Assembly (NCBI GenBank): GCA_036346255.1
Contig: CM070629.1
Span: 8,251,001-8,315,000 of the forward strand
Length of the DNA stretch: 64,000 bases
Direction: 5' to 3'
DNA from: Ampelocalamus luodianensis
Lineage: Eukaryota; Streptophyta; Magnoliopsida; Poales; Poaceae
Every line of letters begins with the position of its first letter. Positions within the stretch are counted from its first letter, which is position 1. Under the pieces are notes generated by a model. It was given only the letters and a program-made list of their open reading frames with translations. It had not been told where the DNA came from and ran no database searches. The position numbers and the translations under genes are program-made. Positions 47,402-57,540 of the stretch are shown here, piece by piece.

Positions 47402-50400
47402 AGTATTTAGCATTAAATACCTATGTTTATGCATGATGTAGATGAGCTCATCATCGATTCATCGTACAGAGGTCCATAGGTATTTGCTTGACGTGGGACA
47501 TGCATGGCTGTCTTGTACTCTTGTGCTTCTCAAAATTATCTGAAAGAGGAGAGATCAAATCAACCAAGTTTGTAGGGGATTTCCAAAGCCGCCCTTGGTT
47601 TTATTGCATTGTAAATTATTGCTTGTTTTTGTCTTTGAACAACTAATAACATAGATTAAACCTTTCTCCAAGCAGAGTTTTGAATCAAACATTTGTATCG
47701 TGTTTAATTATTAATGTACCCTGCCAGTAGGCACGCATCAATGCACTGGTTAAAGACGCTTTTTATTTGCTAACGGCGTCTTATTTTTTTACCGTTATTA
47801 CTTAGTGAGCAACAGGTGTTAGATTTCTTTTTTTGATTTGACATGACACATGGAGACTTGGAGAGATGACCATGATTCCTCTAAATAGTGAATGTAATGA
47901 TGTTTGTTCAACAGACTAGTAATATTTTACAATGGGAATAACCATCAACCTGACATTTGAAGGGATAAGTATTTTTTCGGTTTTTAACTCGTGATACTAT
48001 AACTCTCTTGGGGTGCAATGGTGGCCACACATGGCTGTTGGACAAAGAATGGATGTAGATGGGGTTGGGGCTCCCCTCCATTGAATTTATTTTCCTTCAT
48101 CGCTCCTATTTTGAGGAGACACGTAAGAGAAGTGGGGAGAGAGAGGAATTCTTTGCCGTCTCGGTGGCTCCAGAGTCCAGATCACGCCCAAATTCGTGGC
48201 TTTGCTACCGCGAATTTAGTGGTGCCTTTTTCTTAAAAAAAATCGGTGCATTTCCTAGGCTTGGACTTCATGTGAAATTTTTTCTCTCCCTTGTTCTTCG
48301 GGTGGATTTCTTGACGGATTGGGGAATCGCGGGTAAAGGTATCGAATTCGGTGTGATTTCTTCGATTGCGTTTGCGGAGTTCTTTTATTTTGCGGCAATG
48401 CGGCTGTGCATTTCGTTCTATGCCGTGGAAGCCCCCCGAATTCCGCAGCTTCTGTGATTCTTTCTGAGCTTTCTCACCTTAATCGGTGTGTTTCTTGGAG
48501 CATCTCGAGGTATTCATTTCAAGAGGTCAATGCTGCAATTTTACGCTAGTTTGGGTGCGTTCTGCTAAAAATAAGCCCCCCAAGAAGGCGCCATTCCGTA
48601 ATTATTGTCAAAACATTTGGGCTAAGCTATGGGATTCGTCGAGCAATCACTTCTACGGAGCTGAGGAATTATTGCTCCCGAAGGAGGAATCTTTTGTCTA
48701 ATTCCGAGGACATTTGCATTGGGATGATCAGGTTGGCATAGAAAGAAGCAGGGAAAATATGAGGCGTTGTAGGAGAGGATGGCTCCTCGCCATGTGCCTC
48801 ATCTCCGTGCAGCTCCCTGTGCCAATGGATTGCAAGGGGTTGCTTGTCGGCGCAAGGGCCTTGTCGCTACCTGCATTAAATACCTATGTTTATGCATGAT
48901 GTAGATGGGCTCATCATCGATTCATCATATAGAGGTCCATAGGTATTTGCTTGACGTGGGACATGCATGGTTGTCTTGTACTCTCGTGCTTCTCAAAATT
49001 ATCTGAAAGAGGAGAGATCATATCAACCAAGTTTGTAGGGGATTTTCAAAGCCGCCCTTGGTTTTATTGCATTGTAAATTATTGTTTGTTTTTATCTTTG
49101 AACAACTAATCACATAGATTAAACCTTTTGCAAGCAGAGTTTTGAATCAAACATTTGTATCGTGTTTAATTATTAATGTACCCTGCCGGTAGGCACGCAT
49201 CAGTGCACTGGTTAAAGATGCTTTTTTTGCTAACGGTGTCTTGATTTTTTTTACTGTTATTACTTAGTGAGCAACAGGTGTTAGATTTCTTTTTTTGATT
49301 TGACATGACACATGAGACTTGGAGAGATGATCATGATTCCCCTAAGTAGTGAATGTAATGACTAGTAATATTTTACAATGGGAAGAACCATCAATCTGAC
49401 ATTTGATGAGATAAATATTTTTTCGATTTTTAACTGATGATACTATAACTCTCTTGGGATGCAATGGTGTCCACACATGGCTGTGAACCCATCCACCTAA
49501 GTTTGAGTCTCACTTCTACCTTAAGGGCTTGTTTGGGAGGTCCGGGATTGGCAGGGATCCCCGTTGAATCCCGGCCCACCACGGGGGAGAAATCCATGTG
49601 GGAATTCTGGCTCGGATGTGTGTTTGGATGAGGGCGGGGGTAGGAAATCCCGGCCAAATCCATGGGGATCCACGGGGCAAAAGAAAAACTCCTCACCAGG
49701 TCGGGATTTCTCACCCGTTCGCTCGTCACTCGCTCTGCTCCCTCTTCGTTTCTCCCGACGCGCTCGTCGCTCGCTCCGCTCCCTTGACATTTCATCGAAC
49801 AGCTTGAGCGTGTCGTCAACATGCCTTGCCGCTGCCAACGCACCCAAGACGCGGTTGCAGGCGTGGACCTCGGGCTGGACGGAGAACTCGTGGTGGAAGC
49901 GACGGAGGGCGTGGAGCGCGCGGAGCGGGCGACGTGCGGTGGTGTGGAGCCGGACGAGGAGGGTGAGCTGGGGGTGGGAGACGGGTTTCCCGTGGGCGCG
50001 CATGAGGTCAGGGAGCTGGTCGGCGGCGGCGGGAAGTCCTGCGGAGGAGAGGAGTGAGGCGAGGGCGTGGAACGCCGGCAAGCAGTGGCGGATGCTCTTC
50101 TGGCGGCCGGCCCAGAGGAAGAAGGGGAGGGTGAGCGGTAGAGGCGGGGGCGGGGCGGGCGGGCACTGAGGACCTCAGCGACGAGCGTGGGTGGCACGCG
50201 GCGGAGCTTGGAGAGGTCGGCGTCTACGGGCGGGCCCCAGCGCTGGTGGCGGCGGAGGGCGTCGAGGAGGAACCGCGCGAGCAGGGAAAGGCGGCGGGAG
50301 GAAACGGAGCTTGAAGATGGCGGCGGCGAGGCACGGGAGAGCGATGGGGAGGAGGGGTCCCAGTCGGGAGGCGGAAGGGGATGGTAGCAATGGGGGATGG

Positions 50401-53400
50401 GGAGGGAGTGGGATTTTTTATCCCCGTTTCTTCCAAATGGTAACCGGGAGATATTCTCCTAGGGGATATGCTCCCACTGGGATCCCATGTGCCACAAAAA
50501 ATCCACCTCGGGGTTTCAGGAAATATTTTCCCTAGTATCCAAACAAAGCCTAAATTTGAAGTGTGTGGGGTGTGGGTGGGGGTGGGAGTGGGGGGGGGAT
50601 AAGTCTATGACTGCAAGGTCGGTTTATCATCACATCTTTTACTGATTAATTTTCATGTACTGACAAGGGTCACTATTCATAACATACAGGTGGAACATGC
50701 ATGGCTCAAGTGTGGGTTAGACATGAGAACTCTTGAAGATGTTAGAAAGCACTTCGACTACAATCATGTATTAGAAATTCTCCGTAGGATATCTGGAAAA
50801 GACATTAAGGACACCTCTCCTGACATTGAAGAAGGCACCAGTGCATTGTCACCAGAAATCAGGCACACTTTGCTGAACTGTTTAAGCAAGCAGAGTTTCC
50901 CATTTGGTGTCTCTGGACAGGAGGTTGCAAAAAGCTTGCCTGCTGGTTATATCAAAACACTCCTTGCCTCAATAAGAAGAGACCTGGCTCAGGGACCTTC
51001 AGCTACAGCGCCAACACCTGCATCAGCACCAACTGTATCAAGTCCATCCCCCGCACCTGCAAGTCAAGCAGTAAAACCTGCCCCAGGGAAAACTTCTAAG
51101 CCACAACCAGCAAAGAAACCAACTGAAAGTGTTTCATCTCCACCAGCCCCTCCAGATCGTTCATCAGAAAGAACTCCTACAGAAAAGGCAGTGACACCAA
51201 CTAAATCAGTAGCAAAAAAGGACAGCAATGGCATGCCAACCGCCGCTGTCATTGGTCTTTCCGTGGCTGGTATAGCACTTTTAGTTCTGTTCTGCTTGTG
51301 CTGCTGTATGTGCCGTGGAAACCGGACTTCTTCGTATGATTTAAGGGATGATAAGCCACTTTTGAGTCTGAATCTGAGTGACTTGTCTGGTATGAAATGC
51401 ACCCACTTTGCTCCAAGATATTGTAAAATTTTCTTCTAGAGCTGATTTTTTTTGCTTTCTTATGTAGCTGCTTCTCATAAATCTACCCAAGGAAATCCAA
51501 TTGATGTCAATAAGCTGGGAGCATTGTCATTGAAGTCAGAGTCTGGTCAAAATGGCCACGTGAAACTAAGCTCACATGAAGGCGCAAACACTGAGGTGCA
51601 CCCAGCAGTCTACAACAGTTCAGCAGAGCCAATGGCTGCTTCTATTAGTTCTGTGCCAGGATCGGCACCAATGCCTCCACCGGTGATGCCTCCTCCAGCT
51701 CCTCCACCTCCAAAGGCTCCTCCTCCACCAGCTCCTCGAGCACCTGCGCCACCTCCAAAAGCTTCTCCAGTTCCTCCCTCAGGATCCTCACCACCACCTG
51801 CTCCAAAAGCTGCACCTCCCCCACCGCCGCCAAAAGCTGCTGGCCCACCTCGACCACCACCACCAGCGATGCCCAGTTCTTCCAAAACGCGTCCACAGCC
51901 GCCACTTATGAAAACAGGAAATAAGGCGGACACTGATGCTGATTCTAGCGAAGCTAAAACAAAGCTAAAGCCCTTCTTTTGGGATAAAGTAACGGCAAAT
52001 CCTAATCAATCAATGGTGTGGGATCACATTAAATCAGGATCATTCCAGTAAGTAGAGTCAATTGCAGCTGTATACCTTAACTAACTTACTATTGCAAGAT
52101 CACGCCAGTTATAAGTTATAATTCGACTGATACTGATTCACAGGTTTAATGAGGAGATGATTGAAAGCCTTTTTGGTTATAACTCAACTGACAAGAAAAG
52201 CAGTGATGCCAAAAAAGATTTGTCATCAAAAGATGCTTCTCAGTTTGTGAGGATACTTGACCCTAAAAAGGCACAGAACCTGGCGATATCATTGAAGGCG
52301 CTGAGTGTTTCACCTGAGGGAGTATGTACTGCAGTTAAGGAAGGTAAATTTTACTTACTATCAATGATCCTTATAAGCGCACAGCTCTTCTAGTCTTCCT
52401 GTATGGAATGCTGCTTCTTTTCACTCTTAGCGCATAGCCTCTGCATATGTATCCTAGTGCACTTTTTTGTTAAAGTTGTAGAACTCATTATGTTGGAATG
52501 CTGATGCCTTGAATCCTTATCCTACTTCCGGTGTATGGCTTTTCTGGCAATAATGTATCTGGCATATGTTGCTAGTTCTACATGCCTATATCAATTGTGC
52601 CTTAGCAATCAGGAGATAAAGACTACTCTTTTCTGAGCTAAAGGCAGTAAAATTACTTATTTTCATTTGTTTCTATTGTTACTCGAAGCAAATAGTCTAC
52701 ATATTCTCTCAAAGTGGCATAAGTCTTGTCATCTACTTTGAGTGCAATTCTTGAACATAGAATAAGTCGACAGGATTATCCTGCTGGTAGATTGCTTGTA
52801 AGCCATGTCAATTCAGTATTGGCTTCTAGTGTTCATCGCTTCTGTGCACATCTAGTATCCATTTTTCTTTTGTATGGACATCTAACACCTGGGTTCATGT
52901 GCTTGCAACCATTTTGTGTGAACATCCAGGGAAAAAATAACCATTTAATTTCCTTTGATGAAGTTCCTCAAGGAAAAAAAACTTTGATGGAATCCTATTT
53001 CCTGATGTCATATTTCACTTATTATTATTTTTCTTGATAATTTGTAGGAAATGAACTTCCATCTGAGTTGATACAGACCTTACTACGATGGACCCCAAGT
53101 AATGATGAGGAGCTCAGGCTTCGACTATACACTGGGGAACTCTCTCAACTTGGTTCTGCAGAGCAATTCTTAAGAGCAATCATCGACATTCCTTATGTTT
53201 TTCAGCGCCTAGATGCATTACTCTTCATGGCTAATTTACCAGAGGAAGCTTCAAATGTGAAGCAATCCTTTGCCACTTTAGAGGTAATGATAACAGATTC
53301 ATTATAACCTCTCAACATGTAGATCATGTGCCACTCTGCTGTATCAGTCTTACTTGTTTGATGCTCTCTAACCTTTCTAGTGATCAAACATGTTCATCAA

Positions 53401-54428
53401 GCATTATTATTTGATATATTGTTTTTCTAGAACCACACTAGTTCTGAAAATCTGTAGCCTTGATGTTTCCTTAGTTAATATACAGTTCATAAAACTTGCA
53501 TATGCCCCTGAAAAATTCTGCTTTACATTATATGGCTTCGTGTTGACCAATATTCTTACCTCTGCTATCTTGGCATTTAAATCCTGATCAGGTGGCTTGC
53601 CAAGAGCTTAGAAACAGCCGTCTTTTTTTTAAGTTACTAGAGGCAGTACTTAAAACAGGAAATCGAATGAATGTTGGCACGTTCCGTGGAGGAGCTCAGG
53701 CTTTCAAACTCGACACGCTCCTTAAGTTGTCTGATGTCAAAGGGACTGATGGGAAGACAACACTGTTGCATTTTGTTGTTCAAGAAATCATCCGTTCTGA
53801 AGGTGTCCGGGCTGCGAAGGAGAAGAACAGCAGTGTATCCAGTGTGAACACCATTGATCTCACCGATGAAAATAGTGAGCAAATTGAAGATGACTACAAA
53901 CAACTTGGACTGAAAGTTGTGTCCAGTTTAGGAGATGAACTTCAAAATGTCAGGAAGGCAGCGATCCTTGACGCGGATCAATTGACTATGGCGGTAGCAA
54001 GTCTTGGCCACAAGCTTGTCAAAACCAACGAATTCTTGAACACGAGCATGAAAAGTTTGGATGAAGACAGCGGGTTTCACCACAAGCTTAAGCATTTCGT
54101 AGAGCAGTCTCAAGCTGATATTACTTTCTTGCTAGAGGAAGAGAAGAAAATACGGTCCTTGGTCAGAACCACTGTCGATTATTTCCATGGGAGTGCAGGA
54201 AAGGATGAGGGCCTGCGGTTATTTGTGATAGTGCGAGATTTCCTTGCAATGCTGGACAAGGTGTGCAAAGAAGTGAAAGAAGCATCAAAAGTAGTTCCAA
54301 GGAAAACAAAGACGGAACAGCCGTCCCAATCATCTCAGTCTTTCCGTGATCCTCGGCGTAATCTATTCCCGGCAATTCAAGATCGGAGGGCAGACAGCTC
54401 AAGCTCAAGTTCTGATGAGGAAAGTTAG
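46992..54428 (+). CDS. FH11: Class I formin (FH11-like), actin nucleator
   Basis: Membrane-anchored formin that nucleates actin through its FH2 domain. Exons chosen: 46992-47144, 50690-51389, 51468-52047, 52144-52343, 53048-53283, 53592-54428. All are GT-AG in phase, totalling 2706 nt (901 residues). Exon 1 gives a basic-hydrophobic N-terminus (MRRCRRGWLLAMCLVSVQLP), a probable signal peptide. Next come an extracellular part rich in Pro/Ser (about 155-230), a transmembrane segment AAVIGLSVAGIALLVLFCL (about 236-254) with a Cys-rich cytosolic edge, and an FH1 poly-Pro region (about 350-435). The FH2 domain runs from about 451 (KLKPFFWDKV) through LLRWTPSNDEE, GNRMNVGTFRGGAQAF and KLDTLLKLSDVKGTDGKTTLLHFVV to about 860. 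The tail ends in SSSSSSDEES. Exon 1 exists in two intact tandem copies and one broken copy; the nearest intact one is used here. FH11 identity is by recall of rice synteny. Confidence 0.85.
47402..48872 (+). repeat. Formin tandem unit 3, 3'-truncated
   Basis: Same order as units 1 and 2, but the unit stops inside exon 1 and lacks the donor and the start of intron 1, joining directly to the start of unit 4. Confidence 0.9.
48759..48872 (+). pseudogene. Truncated formin exon 1, copy 3
   Basis: Opens MRRCRRGWLLAMCLISVQLP and runs 38 codons to LSLPA, where the sequence jumps to GCATTAAATACC, the start of the next unit. The last 12 codons and the GTGAGT donor are missing. Read through, it would end a few residues later in unrelated frame. 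Confidence 0.88.
48873..49484 (+). repeat. Formin tandem unit 4, 5' part only
   Basis: Begins GCATTAAATACCTATG and follows the unit as far as GCAATGGTGTCCACACATGGCTGTG, then diverges. It holds only distal upstream sequence and no exon. Confidence 0.88.
49525..50550. mobile_element. TAA-duplicating TIR element (PIF/Harbinger-like) carrying a PPR fragment
   Basis: Left end GGGCTTGTTTGGGA and inverted right end GGCTTTGTTTGGAT match at about 11 of 14 positions. Both sides are flanked by TAA (49522-49524 and 50551-50553). The 1026-bp interior is GC-rich, unlike the surrounding formin intron, and encodes a PPR-gene fragment on the minus strand. No transposase. Superfamily is inferred from the 3-bp duplication. 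Confidence 0.75.
49783..50277 (-). pseudogene. Captured N-terminal fragment of a PPR protein gene
   Basis: Minus-strand translation gives ARFLLDALRRHQRWGPPVDA and KLRRVPPTLVAEVLS (50277-50170). After a frame change come LTLPFFLWAGRQKSIRH, LPAFHALASLLSSAGLPAAA, VSHPQLTLLVRLHTTARRPL, EVHACNRVLGALAAARHVDD and TLKLFDEMS, ending near 49783. These are typical PPR-protein N-terminal and repeat sequences (HACNRVLGAL, LKLFDEM). The frame break and the loss of all further repeats make it a pseudogene fragment inside the transposon. Confidence 0.72.
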
Positions 54429-55884
54429 GCATATATCAAGGTATCCACCCTATCCCTTCCAAATTTTGTTAGATTACCCCGTCTACACAATAGTTCAGGG
54501 ATAGAAAATACATGCAAATTGATGAGGAAATGATAATGTCAACTTTGTTTTGGCCATCCATTGTAGCAACAGAATCAAACTGCTAAACTTGTCTTGCCAT
54601 CCTCCCCATCCCAGCATTCTTGACCAAGGTGATTGTTTTGCACTTCCACTCCTATCAAGCAAAAGAGAGACACATGGTCGAGACAGCGTCCACTTGAAAG
54701 GTGCTATGGATGGCGAAATTGGCCGTTCAAAGGGAAAGGAAGAGAACTGACCGCCTAGTTAGGGCAGGCGTAACAGGGAGGAAGATGTAGGCTGGCTGAC
54801 TCTGATACTTTCCATTTTTCTTTTTTCGTTATACATTTGTACCAGCACAGAAAGAAAGAAAGAAAGGAATGCACCACACAAGATCATGAATTGGATTATT
54901 TTGTTTGTACTTCACACTACTTTTGCAGATAGCATAACTGTAAGTTTCAACTTTGAACTGAAAACATCTTGTATTCCTGTCCTGTGTAAACTCTCGAAGT
55001 TTTTGAGTGCTTTTTGCATGGGAAACAATGTGGGGCGAATTTGAGAGCAGATCCGTACTACTGTCAATGGCTTCTTTTCTGAACCTGTACAATGTATGCA
55101 TCGTTTGGATTTTCAACGCAGTTCTGTTTGAAAAATTGTAACTGAACAACCGATTCTCTGACGAAATGGCCGCTCCAATCAGGCCATCAGCTGTGTAACT
55201 TGCGTGCAGTCGCTGCTTAATTGTTTCACCCATTTCTCTCTTGCTATTTCTTCGCGAAAATTTTTATCGCAGCCGGTGTTAAATCCAAGGTTTTTCAGCT
55301 TCACGCCTCGGCACTGTTTCAAAATCGCTGGGCACGTGAAAATTTCGAACAAAAATTCAGAAGTGCCCGCCCAAAACCTTGATTATTTTGCATCCCAAAA
55401 CATTGCACGTGATCCAAGAATAACTACACATGACCCAAGATGCGATGGTTAAACAATAAACATGAACTCAGGCAACCATAACTCGAGCAGTTCTCACGCC
55501 AAACTCGACATGTTCGAACAATGCTCAATGCCAGACATGATTTCACAGTTGATTCCAATATCAACCAACAACTGAACAATTCAAAAATTGTGACCATAAT
55601 TATTTGCCACAACCAAGAAAGAATACACCCAAACACCAATTGAGCAATTGAACACCCAAGTAGAGTAGATTTAGCAAGTCATCCAAAGATGCACCTGTAT
55701 AGAACGTAGCAACAAATTGCAAGGCAACTAATCCTTAGTTTAGCATCGGTACAAGCACAATTCAGCAACTAATAGTAATCTCCTGCTAGAACGCAACACC
55801 TAGGCAGTCTAGAACACACGCTACTACACACTGATACAGCATCCACAGCCATCACCACCACAGCCAACGGAAGAGCGTTAGGAT
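54429..55884. other. Formin 3'UTR and spacer to H2A
   Basis: The first several hundred bases likely form the formin 3'UTR; the part next to 55885 is the H2A 3'UTR of the opposite strand, so the two genes converge. No further gene seen. Confidence 0.55.
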
Positions 55885-56551
55885 CTAGCTGTCGTCGCCG
55901 GCCGCGGCCTTGGCGCTGCCGCCGGCCTTCTTGGGGAGGAGCAGGTTGTGGATGTTGGGCATGACACCACCGCTGGCGATGGTGACCGTGCCGAGCAGGC
56001 GGGAGAGCTCCTCGTCGTTGCGCACGGCAAGCTGGATGTGGCGCGGCACGATGCGAGTCTTCTTGTTGTCCCTCGCGGCGTTCCCGGCCAGCTCAAGAAC
56101 CTGTAGGAAAAAGGACGATTCGACCGATTACTCCAAAATCCTCGCCGATTCCAGCGAACTTAGCAAATCAAAGCACCCCCCCACCCCCGCCAGCCCAGAA
56201 TCGAATCTTTCGCCGAACCCCCAATTTTTTCCCATGGAAAACCCTAGAATTCTCTCCCAATTCTGCAACCCGCCCCCCAATTCAAGAACGGCAAACAAAA
56301 CTGCTACAGTTATTCACCACCCAGAACCAAATCGAAGCACCAAAAATCACAATTCCAGATACCTCAGCAGCCAGGTACTCGAGTACGGCGGCGAGGTAGA
56401 CCGGGGCACCGGCGCCGACCCTCTCGGCGTATTTGCCGGCCTTGAGGAACCGGGCGATCCTGCCGACGGGGAACTGGAGCCCGGCCTTGGAGCTCCGCGA
56501 TATGGCCTTCTTGGCGGCGCCCGAGCCGATCGCCTTGCCCCTCCCTGCCAT
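55885..56551 (-). CDS. Histone H2A (canonical type), two exons
   Basis: Core histone that pairs with H2B in the nucleosome. Exons on the minus strand are 56551-56363 and 56100-55885, joined by a 262-bp GT-AG intron in phase 0; 405 nt, 134 residues. The start is [20 protein letters not shown]. The histone fold includes [40 protein letters not shown] and [20 protein letters not shown], with the acidic-patch segment [10 protein letters not shown]. The docking tail [15 protein letters not shown] is followed by [12 protein letters not shown]. There is no SQ(E/D) motif (not H2A.X), no SPKK tail (not H2A.W) and no H2A.Z-type features, so it is the replication-type protein. Convergent with the formin. 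Confidence 0.95.
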
Positions 56552-56681
56552 GGCTAGCTAGCTAGGGTTTCTAGTTGACGAGCGGAATCCGCGGTGGTGA
56601 AGCGAATGTAGGTAGGAGAAGACTGGAGAAAGTGCGGGGCAGCGAGCGGTATGCGGCTGGAGGAAGCGGAGGTGGGTGGGA

Positions 56682-56688
56682 TTTTATA
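56682..56688 (-). promoter_or_regulatory. H2A TATA box
   Basis: CCTATAAAATCC on the minus strand, about 130 bp upstream of the ATG. Confidence 0.75.
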
Positions 56689-56699
56689 GGGGACGGGAG

Positions 56700-56724
56700 C
56701 CAATGAGGGTGGAGTGCGCGGATC
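56700..56724. promoter_or_regulatory. H2A CCAAT and histone octamer (OCT) elements
   Basis: CCAAT at 56700-56704 and CGCGGATC at 56717-56724, just upstream of the TATA box. CGCGGATC is the plant histone-gene octamer linked to S-phase expression. A related TGCGGATC occurs near 56856. Motifs are seen; cell-cycle control is inferred from the known role. Confidence 0.75.
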
Positions 56725-57540
56725 AGTGACGTGGCGGGGGAGGTCGTGGAGCGCGAGGGTCGATCCTGGCCATTGGATGGGGAGAACCGTGCAGAGATTG
56801 GTTTTGGTTTGCCGCCACAGCGTTTCAGCGCTCGGTCGTGGGCCCCACTCATCTCTGCGGATCGTGCGTCTCTCTCTCTCTTTTTGCCCTTTTTTGCAGC
56901 GAGGTCCGTGCAGATAAAAATCCGGAAGTTAACGGCTTAGTGAAAGTTTGGGCTGCGATGCAAAATTGCAAATTTATGCTTCAAATTATTTCTGTGTGGA
57001 GGATTTTTTTGCGCCCCCCCCAAAAAAAAACATTTCTGTCTCATAATAGTTGCAACGGAACCTCTGTACTGCTATCCGGAAAATAAAATTTTAATTTCAT
57101 AGATTGTTTACCTTTAAAAATTGAAAATGATTGTCTTGGACCTGAATAACAAGAAAAGGGAATATTGAAAATAAGCAAAATTGAAGTCACATAGTACTAG
57201 AGTATACATCAAATGTATTAAAAGAGTAGCAACTGTTGGCCAATTAAATGGCATTCAACGAGTGAGATATTTATAAAACTAATGAAAAGCTAGATGTCAA
57301 CACTACCAGAAATTTACACTATAAATTTTAATTCAACTTTCAATGAAAATAATAAAAATAAAAGCATAGTCTTACTTAATTAATCTTCTTTATCAAACGT
57401 CAATCTAGTGAAAGAAGGTGAATACTTCTATAAGAAAAAAAGTAGCAATATATATAATAGAGATAAATAACTTTGTTACAATGTGGTTATCTTTGTGGCT
57501 TGTGAGATAGAAGAAAAAACATCTCTACTACTTAAAAATA
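56725..57540. other. Distal H2A upstream region and AT-rich spacer
   Basis: Contains a CT microsatellite near 56870, C8/A9 homopolymers near 57013-57030 and then AT-rich noncoding sequence. No gene. Confidence 0.5.

Noticed and set aside
51610..51933. Gly-rich minus-strand frame opposite the formin FH1 region
   Set aside because: Antisense shadow of the poly-proline coding exon.
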